From contig NZ_JAIVAM010000016.1 of NCBI RefSeq assembly GCF_020171845.1, positions 1 through 64,000 on the forward strand: DNA of 64,000 nt, written 5' to 3'. The DNA is from Cytobacillus kochii. Its GTDB lineage: Bacteria > Bacillota > Bacilli > Bacillales > Cytobacillaceae. The position numbers and the translations under genes were made by a program. Below, in pieces: positions 18,058-26,691 of the stretch. A model generated the notes under the pieces. It was given only the letters and a program-made list of their open reading frames with translations, was not told the origin of the DNA and did not search any database. Each line of letters opens with the position of its first letter. Position 1 is the stretch's first letter.

Positions 18058-19191
18058 ATGAAGGCTGTAACTTATCAAGGACCAAATCATGTACAGGTTA
18101 ATCAAGTAGAGGATGCAAAATTAGAAAAAAAAGACGATATTATAGTTAAGATTACTTCTACTGCTATTTGCGGATCTGATTTGCATTTATATCAAGGTAA
18201 CATGCCATTACCCCCAGGATATATTATTGGCCACGAACCAATGGGTATTGTGGAAGAAGTTGGACCTGAAGTCACAAAAGTAAAAAAGGGAGACCGTGTT
18301 GTCGTTCCCTTTAATGTTTCATGTGGACATTGCTTTTATTGCCAACATGAAATGGAAAGCCAATGTGATAACTCAAACCCTCATTATGATTCTGGCGGAT
18401 ACTTTGGTTATACTGAGAAGTTCGGTAACCATCCGGGTGGTCAGGCTGAATATTTAAAAGTCCCTTTTGGAAACTTCACTCCCTTTGTTATCCCGGAGTC
18501 ATGCGAATTGGAGGATGAGTCACTGCTCTTTTTATCGGATGTTCTGCCAACAGCTTATTGGAGTGTAAAAAATGCAGGTGTAAAATCAGGCGATACAGTT
18601 ATTGTTCTTGGATGCGGACCTGTTGGGTTGATGGTACAAAAATTTGCCTGGATGGAAGGTGCAAAGCGTGTAATAGCAGTTGATTACTTGGATTACCGGA
18701 TCAATCATGCGAAAAAGATGAACAATGTTGAGGTATTTGAGTTCACAAAATACCCTGATATGGGCGAACATTTAAAAGAGATCACACATGGTGGGGCAGA
18801 TGTCGTCATCGATTGTGTAGGTATGGACGGAAAGAAATCACCCCTAGAGTTTCTGGAACAAAAATTCAAACTGCAGGGCGGAACCCTTGGACCTATTCAA
18901 ATTTCTACTAAAGCTGTCCGAAAGTATGGGACAGTGCAAATGACTGGTGTTTACGGGGGTAACTATAATCTATTTCCATTAGGTGCATTTTGGATTAGAA
19001 ATATTAATCTTAAAATGGGACAGGCTCCAGTCATTCATTTTATGCCAGAATTGTTTAAAAAAATAACAAATAACGAATTTGACCCAAGAGATATTATCAC
19101 ACACAAGATGTCCCTTGAAGAAGCAAGTCATGGTTATCGAATTTTTAATAATCGTGAGGATGAATGTATAAAAGTCGTTTTAAAACCGTAA
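18058..19191 (+). CDS. Zinc-dependent alcohol dehydrogenase family protein
   Basis: This is a medium-chain dehydrogenase/reductase of the subgroup related to formaldehyde dehydrogenases. It probably oxidises an alcohol or hydroxymethyl adduct with NAD. The catalytic zinc site shows Cys in ICGSDLHLYQG and His in GHEPMGIVEEVG. The structural zinc cysteines lie in CGHCFYCQHEMESQC, and the nucleotide fold shows VLGCGPVGLM followed by VIAVDY. The length of 377 aa is normal. It is a single gene with its own promoter and terminator, in the cargo position behind tnsE. A decayed, inverted relative lies at 21258-21620. The substrate is unknown. Confidence 0.85.
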   Translation: MKAVTYQGPNHVQVNQVEDAKLEKKDDIIVKITSTAICGSDLHLYQGNMPLPPGYIIGHEPMGIVEEVGPEVTKVKKGDRVVVPFNVSCGHCFYCQHEMESQCDNSNPHYDSGGYFGYTEKFGNHPGGQAEYLKVPFGNFTPFVIPESCELEDESLLFLSDVLPTAYWSVKNAGVKSGDTVIVLGCGPVGLMVQKFAWMEGAKRVIAVDYLDYRINHAKKMNNVEVFEFTKYPDMGEHLKEITHGGADVVIDCVGMDGKKSPLEFLEQKFKLQGGTLGPIQISTKAVRKYGTVQMTGVYGGNYNLFPLGAFWIRNINLKMGQAPVIHFMPELFKKITNNEFDPRDIITHKMSLEEASHGYRIFNNREDECIKVVLKP

Positions 19192-19206
19192 TCCTCTTCT
19201 CTTTCC

Positions 19207-19240
19207 AAAAAGACTTCATACTTTGTATAGAAGTCTTTTT
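19207..19240. terminator. Terminator after the dehydrogenase
   Basis: AAAAAGACTTCATAC/GTATAGAAGTCTTTTT stem with T-runs in both directions. Confidence 0.8.
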
Positions 19241-19246
19241 ATTCGA

Positions 19247-19630
19247 CCATTTAGCCAAGAAGGTCAAAAAGTAATTGATAGATACAATGAATAAACTCGC
19301 ATACAGTAAAGACGAACCTGCTGACCTAGTCAATGTAGCAATTGAAGAGCTAATACATTAAAAATATGAACTTCCCATCTACAATACTTTAAAAGATGCA
19401 GCCAATGATGTTCGAAAAAGGTCTTATCGTATGATTTATCATAACTTACTTAATGAAAATCAAAAAGAGAGCGTGAATCAACTTTTCGAGGTATCAGAAG
19501 GTTCTACAAACAGTCCATGGAATCAATTGAAAGAGGATGCAAAAAGAGCGACTTTATCACATTTAGAACTCTCGTTGCTCGCCGAGATTGGTTAATGGAA
19601 ACTGAACATCTCTACAGAATTACTTCATGA
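19247..19630 (+). pseudogene. Degenerate Tn3-family transposase fragment
   Basis: Translated pieces match the N-terminal DUF4158 part of Tn3 transposases: PFSQEGQKVIDRYNE, then after a frameshift DLVNVAIEELIH, a stop codon, KYELPIYNTLKDAANDVR, and RATLSHLELSLLAEIGWL. It lacks a start and the catalytic domain. It differs from the tnpA at 24038, so at least two Tn3-type elements have visited this region. From here to 19985 I see no intact gene. Confidence 0.65.
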
Positions 19631-19985
19631 TATTAAGAATTTGTGGAACAACAAAACGTATTTTTTGTTATTCAGCAATAGGGTCAAATCGTATTATGTG
19701 GTTAGCCGGTTTTTTCTGGTTGACCTATTTTTTTAGGTACTATTCTTGAGGTAGCCGGGATTAAAGAACTGTTAAGTAAAAATAAGTTGATCCGTTAAAG
19801 GGGTAGAATATTGAGTAAAGCTCCTTGTCCTAAAGCTCAGTTCAATAAAGAAAAAAGGTGTCTCTTTTGAGGAAGAATAAGCTTCTGTGTTGAAAGTAAA
19901 CCACTTTTTTCAAACTTTTTTAATTTATTTGTAGTGAACAACATAAACATTCTATAGAAGAAAATTATTTCTATAGGAGGTTTCC

Positions 19986-20966
19986 ATGGATCAAAAGGAT
20001 CAAAGTCGTCAATTAGACCAAATAAAGCAAATGCAACAAATGTTTAAAGCGAACATGAAAACTCAACCTTATCCCATGTACCCTAACTATGGGAAAATCA
20101 CACGTTACGAAGAAATTCCGATAAGTTTACCTGAACAGCGCCAGCTGCGCCATCCCGGAGTGGAAAAATTTATGGTACCCCTTCCAATTATCGAAAACCC
20201 GAACTATAAAGGGAGTGAAAAGTTAACAGGAAAAGTAGCACTTATTACAGGGGGTGACAGTGGTATTGGTGCAGCAGTAGCAATTGCGTTTGCTAAAGAA
20301 GGCGCAGATGTTGCTATTTCATACTTAGATGAACATGAGGATGCAAATAGAACAAAAACGAGGATTGAACAACTCGGACAACGTTGTTTTCTAATGCCTG
20401 GGGACTTGCGAGACAAACAACAGTGTATCTCCATTGTAGAACAAACAGTAAATACGTTTGGACGTCTCGATATTCTTTGTAACCACGTTGGTATCCAATT
20501 CCAACAACTAAGTCTGCTTGACATTACAGATGAGCAATTCGATGACACCTTCAAAGTTAATATATACTCTCATTTTTACACAACAAGGGCAGCGCTTCCT
20601 CATTTAAAACCAGGCAGCTCAATCATTGGCACTTCTTCAGTGGTGACGTATGTAGGTGAGCAGCAAATGATTGATTATACGGCCACAAAAGGCGCAATAG
20701 TTGGTTGGACACGTGCCTTGGCTAAAAATGTCGTGAAACAAGGGATCCGAGTCAATGCCGTCGCCCCCGGCCGAATTTGGACCCCACTTATTTCAGCAAG
20801 TTTCTCGTCAGACCAAGTCGCTGTATATGGAGCATTTAATCCAATGGAACGAGTTGCCCATCCATTTGAACTCGCACCAACCTTTGTCTATCTTGCTTCT
20901 GATGATTCTCGTTTTGTTACTGGTCAAGTTCTTCATGTTGATGGGGGAGAATCCACACATTCCTAA
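19986..20966 (+). CDS. SDR-family oxidoreductase (general-stress type)
   Basis: A short-chain dehydrogenase/reductase of 326 aa with the N-terminal extension typical of the Bacillus YhdF/YdaD-like group. The NAD(P) fold shows [10 protein letters not shown] near residue 90. The catalytic Ser lies in GTSSVVTY and the YxxxK pair in DYTATKGA, and the C-terminus is [12 protein letters not shown]. The ATAGGAGG site fixes the start. The family is usually linked to stress, and the substrate cannot be inferred. Confidence 0.88.
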   Translation: MDQKDQSRQLDQIKQMQQMFKANMKTQPYPMYPNYGKITRYEEIPISLPEQRQLRHPGVEKFMVPLPIIENPNYKGSEKLTGKVALITGGDSGIGAAVAIAFAKEGADVAISYLDEHEDANRTKTRIEQLGQRCFLMPGDLRDKQQCISIVEQTVNTFGRLDILCNHVGIQFQQLSLLDITDEQFDDTFKVNIYSHFYTTRAALPHLKPGSSIIGTSSVVTYVGEQQMIDYTATKGAIVGWTRALAKNVVKQGIRVNAVAPGRIWTPLISASFSSDQVAVYGAFNPMERVAHPFELAPTFVYLASDDSRFVTGQVLHVDGGESTHS

Positions 20967-20984
20967 TGGAAGGGGGTTACCATT

Positions 20985-21149
20985 TTGAGATATGAATTTA
21001 ATCCAGAAGTAAAGCTATTGCTAGTAAACCATTCAAATGAAAAAGTAAGGATGGTCTATATGGAGGATTCCTGGCCCATGCCAAAAATAGGACTGAGACC
21101 ACCATATTATTGCTACCCAAGTTACGAGCTGAATTATCCAATAATCTAA
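20985..21149 (+). CDS. Small hypothetical protein (54 aa)
   Basis: A TTG start with a strong GGAAGGGGG site opens a 54-codon frame containing EVKLLLVNHSNEKVRMVYMED and a proline- and tyrosine-rich tail. It lies 18 bases after the SDR gene and is probably co-transcribed. I do not recognise it. The hairpin GACTTC...GAAGTC at 21169-21193 may end the transcript. Confidence 0.4.
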   Translation: MRYEFNPEVKLLLVNHSNEKVRMVYMEDSWPMPKIGLRPPYYCYPSYELNYPII

Positions 21150-21257
21150 ATAATAACAGACAAAAAGACTTCTACACACAGTGTGGAAGTCCATTCAACA
21201 TTTCGCTTAGGGTTCGCAATTATGCTAACTTTCAATTCATCCATTTAAACTAATAGG

Positions 21258-21620
21258 ATAACGGTTTTAAAACGACTTTTATACAGTCGTCCTCACGATT
21301 ATTAAACATTTGATAACCATGACTTGCTTATCCAAGGGCCACTTTGTATGTGGGTCAAACTCGTTATTCGTTATTTTTTCAAAAGATTCAGGCATAAAAT
21401 GTATGACTGATGCCAGTCCCATTCTCAGATTGATATTCCTAACTCAACCCAATGGAAACACATTATAGTTGCCCCCATAAACATCTATTAATTGGACCGT
21501 TCCATATTTTTGCACAGCTTTTGTAGAAATTTGAATAGGTCCAAGGGTTCCACCTTGGCAACTTTAATTTTTGTTCAAGAATCTCCAAAGATGATTTATT
21601 CTCGTCAATACCTACACAAT
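21258..21620 (-). pseudogene. Decayed C-terminal fragment of a zinc dehydrogenase
   Basis: Read on the minus strand, this matches the last third of the 18058-19191 dehydrogenase: WNPWTYSNFYKSC in place of LGPIQISTKAV after a frameshift, then VYGGNYN, EFDP and ESCIKVVLKP-like segments. It has stops and small deletions. The match ends exactly where the Tn7-like right end R2 begins, in the codons for DCVG. It is an inverted, older copy or relative of the intact gene. Confidence 0.75.
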
Positions 21621-21710
21621 TGTGGATTTGAAATAAAGTCGTACCGTTTATAAAAAAGATGTACCGTTTTAAAGAAAGTTATACCGTTTACAAAAAAGTT
21701 GCACCGTTTT
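21621..21710 (+). repeat. Tn7-like right end R2
   Basis: It begins TGTGGATTTGAAATAAAGT. Four AGTnnTACCGTTT-type sites start at 21637, 21657, 21677 and 21697, the same 20-bp period and the same 16-base offset from the TGT as in R1. It has the same orientation as R1, and no tns gene follows. A short CCTTT/AAAGG hairpin comes next. Confidence 0.82.
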
Positions 21711-21740
21711 ATTCCTTTTCGATTAAAGGATTCTATGTGA

Positions 21741-21891
21741 GTTTTAATTAAACTTTTTTATAAAAAGGAATGTTCATTCAAAAAGAAAAGAATCCATTTT
21801 GATCAATCTTTTTTCAAAATGGATTCTTTTCTTTTACCGTAAAATATGGATTTGTCGAACGTTTTTGATCAAACTTTATTTTAAAGTTACA
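21741..21891 (-). repeat. Tn7-like left end L1
   Basis: On the minus strand it begins TGTAACTTTAAAATAAAGT at 21891, with the first AAAGTTTGATC site at the same offset as the right ends. Two more such sites lie inward, with a palindrome (GAATCCATTTTGA/TCAAAATGGATTC) between them. Together with R2 it forms a 271-bp block (21621-21891) with no genes. The five-base flanks, ACAAT and ATTGT, are not a direct duplication. Confidence 0.78.
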
Positions 21892-22155
21892 ATTGTAAGA
21901 AAAGTAGACGAGTTGGGAAGAGTTGTAATACCAATTGAATTAAGAAGAGTAATGGATATTAACATTAAAGACCCACTAGAAATTTTCGTTGATACAGATA
22001 AGATTATTCTTCGTAAATATTCACATGCACGAGCTTGTATAATTACGGGACAGATAAGCGATAGCAATGTTGAACTTGCTAATGGAAAGATCGTATTAAG
22101 TACTGCTGCAATTCTTCTACTTCAAGAAGAATTAAAAGACTATATTACAGTATAA
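21892..22155 (+). pseudogene. abrB-like transition-state regulator, 5' end lost
   Basis: The sequence IVRKVDELGRVVIPIELRRVMDI through to LSTAAILLLQEELKDY is the AbrB/SpoVT DNA-binding fold plus the AbrB C-terminal domain (88 aa). The usual first residues (MKxTG in AbrB) are replaced by the Tn7-like left end, which joins exactly at codon Ile. A TTG in the left end could allow a fusion product, but normal expression is lost. Confidence 0.75.
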
Positions 22156-22173
22156 GGAAAGAAGAAGAGTCAA

Positions 22174-22398
22174 TTGAAAATTACTGGAATAATGAAAAAA
22201 GCTTATGAGCATAAGAAAATTATATTAAGTAGTGCAATAACATTTGTTATATTATTAATGCTTTTCCCACTAATATTGAATTATACCTTTTTTAACTTTA
22301 AAGTGGATTCAACAAATGGAGATTTAACTATATGGGCTCCTTTTTTTGCTACCTATTATGGAGCTATAATAGGCCTAGTGACAGGGTTCCTGCTGTAG
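22174..22398 (+). CDS. Small membrane protein, possibly truncated
   Basis: A 74-residue frame with TTG start and a GGAAAGAAG region upstream. It has two hydrophobic segments (ILSSAITFVILLMLFPLIL and FFATYYGAIIGLVTGFLL) and stops abruptly. The last 40 bases, including the stop, recur in altered form at 23884-23920, which suggests that the natural gene was longer and broken by later events. Function unknown. Confidence 0.4.
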   Translation: MKITGIMKKAYEHKKIILSSAITFVILLMLFPLILNYTFFNFKVDSTNGDLTIWAPFFATYYGAIIGLVTGFLL

Positions 22399-22431
22399 AC
22401 CGCAAAGTAACTTTGGAGAAGTAATAAAATC

Positions 22432-22766
22432 CTATTTTTTTAGTTCTTCAAGCTTTCTTCTATTGACTGCTCTGTATAAGGAACCTTGTGATATTCCAGT
22501 TGCCGAGACAATCTCCTTTATGGAATATTCCTCACTATCATACATCCTTAGCGCAACAGCAAGCTTTTCTTTATCCAACTTGGGTCTACCTAATGTTTTC
22601 CCACGCCTTTTACTTGCTTCAAGTCCTTCCTTTACTTTCTCAGCAATAAGGTTTCTTTCTAATTCTGCAATGACACACATCATTTGGAACATGGCTTTGC
22701 CTGTAGAGGTTCTTGTATCCATATTTTCTTTTAAAGAAATGAATTGCACCCCCATCTCTTCTAACT
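22432..22766 (-). pseudogene. Serine resolvase, C-terminal fragment
   Basis: The C-terminal half of a Tn3-type serine resolvase: FISLKENMDTRTSTGKAMFQ, ELERNLIAEKVKEGLEASKRRGKTLGRPK, and the Hin-type helix-turn-helix YSIKEIVSATGISQGSLYRAV. The catalytic N-terminus with its serine is missing. The reading frame is cut at 22766, exactly where a 38-bp Tn3-family inverted repeat starts, so another transposon inserted here. Confidence 0.85.
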
Positions 22767-22804
22767 GGGGTAGCGTCAGGAAAATGCGGATTTACAACGA
22801 TAAG
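22767..22804 (+). repeat. 38-bp terminal inverted repeat of a Tn3-family transposon
   Basis: It starts GGGGTAGCGTCAGGAAAATG and ends CAACGATAAG, a typical 38-bp Tn3-family terminus (close, from memory, to the Tn1546 group). The GGGG side abuts the disrupted resolvase, so the transposon extends to the right. I found no partner repeat in the window. Confidence 0.85.
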
Positions 22805-22820
22805 GAATTTCCAATATAAA

Positions 22821-22866
22821 AAGCCTGATTTCCCATCACCTAAATTGAGAAATTAGGCTCTTTTTT
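22821..22866. terminator. Terminator beside the Tn3 end
   Basis: AGCCTGATTTC/GAAATTAGGCT stem followed by CTTTTTT; the other strand also has a T-run. It would end transcripts of the minus-strand regulator gene. Confidence 0.7.
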
Positions 22867-22906
22867 CGTTACTCCATAAACAGCATTCTATTACTGAATA
22901 TGTAAT

Positions 22907-23752
22907 TTACTTCGGGATAACAGGGACCCAGAGTTCGTGTCTTGGTTTATGCTTCGGACCGTAATAACATTCTATACACGGTAAATTTGCAAGTTCATAC
23001 TCGGAGGTAGGGACCCACTCGGAATATAAACGTTTCCATGCATCCACTATGTTCGGAAAAACTGCCCATGTACTTGCGGGAATAATAAGCGTCTCCATAT
23101 TTTCTGGGGATTCCCCATCGTATCTTACGCCCATGAAATAGGAAAATTGTTCATCTGTTATGGCAGCTTCTTTTCCGCAAACCCCCAGAAGGCTTTCAAG
23201 CGTGCATTTTGGATTTTCCCATGACATATCTACTAGTTCTTGCATAAATCCATCTTTTTTCGCAGTGTTCCAAAGCGTAGGGATTGTTTTAAATGCTCTG
23301 CTTGTTTTTACTGGCTTACTTTTTCCAACAATTCTTAATTCAAAATCAAGGTTTTCAATTCTGTACTCCATCTCGGTATCTCCTTTAATAGAAATTTGAA
23401 AGGAAATTCTGGGAAAGGCTTTTAACTGTACCCCTCTATTACGAGCATTGGAAGGGGTTACTCCATGCATTTTTTGAAAAGCACGTGAGAAAGTATCAGA
23501 AGAAACATAACCATATTTAATTGCCACATCAATGATCCGAATATCACTTTTTTGAATTTCAAATGCTGCGAGTGTTAACCGTCTACGTCTAATATATTCT
23601 GATAGCGATATACCTGAGATTGAAGAGAACATTCTTGAAAAATGAAACTCAGAACAATTAGCTGCTTTTGCAATCTCTTTGTAGTCTATTTCTTCATTCA
23701 AGCTATTTTCAATGTAGTTTAACGCATTGTTCATTCTTTCTAGCCAATCCAT
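22907..23752 (-). CDS. AraC-family regulator with GyrI-like ligand domain
   Basis: A transcription regulator of the SoxS/Rob architecture (281 aa). The N-terminal double helix-turn-helix spans about residues 5-105 (YKEIAKAANCSEFHFSRMF; IIDVAIKYGYVSSDTFSRAFQKMHGVTP). The C-terminal half is an AraC effector-binding/GyrI-like domain that binds small molecules (ending CIECYYGPKHKPRHELWVPV). The ATG at 23752 is chosen for AAAGGGAG 7 bases upstream. It is passenger DNA between the Tn3 terminus and tnpA. The regulated gene is not evident. Confidence 0.82.
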   Translation of the reverse strand: MDWLERMNNALNYIENSLNEEIDYKEIAKAANCSEFHFSRMFSSISGISLSEYIRRRRLTLAAFEIQKSDIRIIDVAIKYGYVSSDTFSRAFQKMHGVTPSNARNRGVQLKAFPRISFQISIKGDTEMEYRIENLDFELRIVGKSKPVKTSRAFKTIPTLWNTAKKDGFMQELVDMSWENPKCTLESLLGVCGKEAAITDEQFSYFMGVRYDGESPENMETLIIPASTWAVFPNIVDAWKRLYSEWVPTSEYELANLPCIECYYGPKHKPRHELWVPVIPK

Positions 23753-23883
23753 AAGTTTACTCCCTTTCAATATTTACTTTAAAACAAAATAGATAATAAT
23801 TGCCGACATTTCATGCCTAAAAATGTTGGTATCAAAAAATAAACCTTTTGATAGAATCAGGACAAACTATTTGTTTCCTTCCG

Positions 23884-23920
23884 ATAGGCTTAGTGACAGG
23901 GTAGCTGCTCTAGTCCGCAA
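23884..23920. repeat. Partial repeat of 22368-22407
   Basis: ATAGGCTTAGTGACAGGGTA and the following TGCTCTAGTCCGCAAG resemble ATAGGCCTAGTGACAGGGTT and TGCTGTAGACCGCAAAG at 22368-22407. The two copies bracket the resolvase fragment, the Tn3 terminus and the AraC gene. Confidence 0.5.
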
Positions 23921-23980
23921 GATTATTTCCAATAAAAGTAAAGTTGTTTTTTGATAATTTCGATAAGTATTGTTGATAGC

Positions 23981-24023
23981 TCACTATGTCGAAATTTATA
24001 CTGTTTATAAAATGACATAGTGA
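23981..24023 (+). promoter_or_regulatory. Candidate res site I of the Tn3-family transposon
   Basis: TCACTATGTC (23981-23990) and GACATAGTGA (24014-24023) form a perfect inverted repeat with an AT-rich centre, directly before tnpA. Resolvase crossover sites of this family have TGTC...GACA arms around an AT core. Confidence 0.5.
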
Positions 24024-24037
24024 GAAGAGGGAAACCA

Positions 24038-25312
24038 TTGAAGAGAAATTGGAATCAAAATGAACTCGATGAACATTTTAGTTTATTGCCAAATGAAAAT
24101 CACTTAGTGCTAAGTAAGAAAACAAGCGCAAACCGTTTAGGGTTTGCTGTCCTTCTTAAATATTTCCAACAGGAAGCACAGTTTCCTAACAAGAAGCAAG
24201 ATGTGCCCAAAGAAGTTGTCCAACATGTAGCTGATCAAGTAGATGCTTCGGTAGAGGACTTTTTTGACAACTATGGTTGGGGTGGAAAAGAAAGAAGTTA
24301 TACGGAACATCGAAAGGCAATACGTAACCTTTTTGGATTTCGAGAACTTACTGCAAACGACAAACATCTCTTCGCAGAGTGGTTAGGAGAACAGGTTCAG
24401 TTTACACATGATACCGACTACTTGAAAAATCAAGCATACAGTTTCTTTCGTACGTGGAAAGTTGAACCTCCTTCATTAGGAAGTTTGAAGCGAATGATTG
24501 AATCTGCTATCGATCATTTTGAAAAGAATTTATATAAAATGACCTATCAACAACTTTCTCCTAAGACCTGTTCACGATTAGATGCCTTTCTTGAATCACA
24601 CTCTGATGAAGGGTCCGATGGTTATTTCGAAGCTAAAATTCCTGATGAAGAAAACAACGACATTTTAACCTTTCGCCAGTTGCTATCCTCTCCAGGCAAA
24701 CCAAGTGTAAGTACGATGGAAATGGAAATCAAAAAACTATTAGCCATTCAACATCTTCAAATCCCTGATGGTTTATGTAAACAGATGTCTCCTAAACTAG
24801 TAAAAAAATATCGACTACGTGCAGCTACCGAAACCGTAACGGAATTGCGTGCTCACCCTGCACCTATACGCTATACCCTTCTTGCCATTTTATTTTCGCA
24901 TCGTCATGAGGAAGTCATTGATTATTTAGCTGATTTATTGGATGAAATTGCGCTAAAATTCGGAAATAAGGCCAAAAATACAACCCGAAAAGAAGCAGTA
25001 GAAGAATTAGAAAGAGTCCAAGGGAAAAATAAACATATTGTCAATTTATTAAAAGCGACCGTAGATAACCCAGAAGGGGTCATTCAAGATACTCTATTCC
25101 CTATTGTTAGCTCTGATATGATTCGGGATATTATTAAGGACATGACAAAAAATAACCGGGAATACAAAGAAAAAATCTATACGAAAATGCACGCTTCTTA
25201 CCAAGGTCATTATCGAAAGTCCCTTTCTAAAATTTTAAACAACCTTACTTTTCGCTCAAATAATCAAGTTCATCAGCCGATTATCGAGGCTATCCAACTA
25301 ATGTTGATTTAA
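24038..25312 (+). pseudogene. tnpA: Tn3-family transposase tnpA, N-terminal 421 codons, interrupted
   Basis: The DUF4158 N-terminal part of a Tn3-family transposase, which normally has nearly 1000 residues with a C-terminal DDE domain. TTG 24038 (MKRNWNQNELDEHFSLLPNE) is the likely start, as the family opens this way and AGAGGGAA precedes it. The frame reads normally to IIEAIQL and is then cut by a Tn7-like right end beginning at 25302; only a few foreign codons follow. The catalytic part is not found anywhere in the window. Confidence 0.87.
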
Positions 25313-25367
25313 AATAAAGTCTGCTAATTTGTAAAAAAGTTCGATAATTTATAATAAAGTTTGATTA
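25302..25367 (+). repeat. Tn7-like right end R3
   Basis: It begins TGTTGATTTAAAATAAAGT inside tnpA. Three sites start at 25318, 25338 and 25358, the same 20-bp period and 16-base offset as R1 and R2. The sites read AAAGTTnGATnAnTT rather than ACCGTTT, so a different TnsB specificity is likely. The flanking five bases are ACTAA, and ACTAA also follows left end L3 at 51519-51523. Confidence 0.8.
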
Positions 25368-25396
25368 AAATTCCTGTATCAATGCAGGAATTTTTC
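25368..25396 (+). terminator. Terminator just inside R3
   Basis: AAAATTCCTG/CAGGAATTTTT hairpin with a T-run. R1 has a hairpin in the same place, which suggests that these ends carry transcription insulation. Confidence 0.7.
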
Positions 25397-25401
25397 ATTC
25401 C

Positions 25402-25432
25402 GCAATCGGGCCATTTTGTTGTATAAGCAGAA
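25402..25432 (+). repeat. Dispersed cargo repeat, copy a
   Basis: AATCGGGCCATTTTGTTG followed by TATAAG: a single half-unit of the repeat family, before the first cargo gene. Confidence 0.6.
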
Positions 25433-25512
25433 GCTTCTGAGGTTGTCGAAGTAGTATTATATCTGATTTTATTTTTGTACAAAAGAGCAGCAGTTTACTT
25501 TAATGGGGGGTA

Positions 25513-25869
25513 ATGTCAATGGAGAAGAATACCGGTGTAACATTTCAAGTGAGAATTACTGATTATGAAAAGGGGATAAAGTGGTATGAAAAGCTTTTTA
25601 ACAGGAAACCTGACTTCATACCACACGGGGACTTTGCAGAGTGGGAGATTGTTCCTAACACGTGGCTTCAGGTTGCTAAAGGTGAACCAACAAATGGGAA
25701 TGGTCCATTGAGGTTAGGTGTAGAAGACATTGAAAATGAAAGAAGAAGGCTTGTGGAAGTTTTAAACATAGAGATAGAAAGTGTTAACACCAGAGAAGGT
25801 GTCCCAGCTGCTTGGTGTTCTTTTGAAGACCCATACGGAAATAGGATTGGCTTGTATCAAGAAATTTAA
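25513..25869 (+). CDS. VOC/glyoxalase superfamily protein 1
   Basis: A 118-residue protein of the vicinal-oxygen-chelate fold (glyoxalase, fosfomycin/bleomycin resistance and dioxygenase relatives). Two beta-alpha-beta-beta-beta modules can be traced: FQVRITDYEKGIKWYEKLF at the start and the metal-site strand CSFEDPYGNRIGLYQEI at the end. The GGGGGG site lies 3 bases before the ATG at 25513; a second ATG at 25519 would also suit. It stands alone between two dispersed repeats. Substrate unknown. Confidence 0.78.
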   Translation: MSMEKNTGVTFQVRITDYEKGIKWYEKLFNRKPDFIPHGDFAEWEIVPNTWLQVAKGEPTNGNGPLRLGVEDIENERRRLVEVLNIEIESVNTREGVPAAWCSFEDPYGNRIGLYQEI

Positions 25870-25903
25870 TGTAAAGTAATACATAGTTTAGACTTTATTC
25901 CAG

Positions 25904-25963
25904 ACTAGGGCGCGTTTCTCTAAGAAATACGTCTGTTTTCATTTAAGGGACAGATTGTCAAAG
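25904..25963 (+). repeat. Dispersed cargo repeat, copy b (divergent)
   Basis: CTAGGGCGCGTTTCTCTAAG, then AAGGGACAGATTGTC about 40 bases on. It directly follows the first VOC gene. Confidence 0.55.
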
Positions 25964-26076
25964 TTTACTGGCTAAAAGATATTTAGAGGTTAATTTTTTT
26001 AAAAAAGACTAAATAGGCAGGATCATCTAACCTGCTTGTTGAAAATTAGAAATAACTTATCATGGAGGATGTCAAT

Positions 26077-26433
26077 ATGCAAAAAGTGGTTCCTGCATTC
26101 CGCATTACTGATTATAAAAAGAGTAAGGCGTTTTACGTAGAAGGAATGGGATTTCAAATTGATTGGGAGCATCGGTTTGAACCTGATTTTCCTGTTTTTG
26201 TTCAGATCACTAAGGACGAAATGACTATTTATTTAACTGAACATACTGGAGACTGCGAAACGGGTGGGTTAATTCACTTATTTGTTCCCAATGTTGATAA
26301 ATGGTACTACGAATTAAAGAGTAAAAAAGATATCCGTATTACGGAACCTCCAAATGAGGATCTTGAAGGACTTCGTATGATGACAGTCGTAGATCCTGAT
26401 GGAAATCAATTACGCATATGTACTCGTTTATAA
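26077..26433 (+). CDS. VOC/glyoxalase superfamily protein 2
   Basis: A second VOC-fold protein (118 aa) of the bleomycin-resistance-like type: FRITDYKKSKAFYVEGMGF at the N-terminus, a central GGLIHLFVPNVDKW and the C-terminal MMTVVDPDGNQLRICTR. ATG 26077 is chosen because GGAGG lies 8 bases upstream, although the frame opens at 26062. It is not closely similar to the first VOC gene. Proteins of this group often bind and neutralise a toxic small molecule; no substrate can be named. Confidence 0.8.
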   Translation: MQKVVPAFRITDYKKSKAFYVEGMGFQIDWEHRFEPDFPVFVQITKDEMTIYLTEHTGDCETGGLIHLFVPNVDKWYYELKSKKDIRITEPPNEDLEGLRMMTVVDPDGNQLRICTRL

Positions 26434-26472
26434 ACAATCTTTTAATACTAATTTAAAGGGTTTGATCTCCAG

Positions 26473-26586
26473 CAATAGGGCTCATTCGCGGAATAAGCCT
26501 TGCGCATATTGTTGATTCATCGGGCGCTATTCCCTAATAAGGAGAAGCACCCATCTTGCATATTAGGGCCATTTTGTTGAACAAGG
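26473..26586 (+). repeat. Dispersed cargo repeat, copy c (long form)
   Basis: The fullest copy: AATAGGGCTCATT...GAATAAG, then CGGGCGCTATTCCCTAATAA and GGAGAAGCACCC, which form an imperfect hairpin, then GGGCCATTTTGTTGAACAAG. It lies between the second VOC gene and the GNAT gene. Confidence 0.65.
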
Positions 26587-26691
26587 AAATGAATTGGTAC
26601 TAAGCATATCAAGGTGGTTTTACACGATAAAATATATTGCTTAGGGAACGTACGTTTGCTAGAATAAAGTAAACGACAGAGGGTGAGTTTA

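Noticed and set aside
21616..21896. Target duplication around the 271-bp end pair
   Set aside because: The flanks ACAAT and ATTGT are reverse complements, not direct repeats, and belong to two different broken genes.
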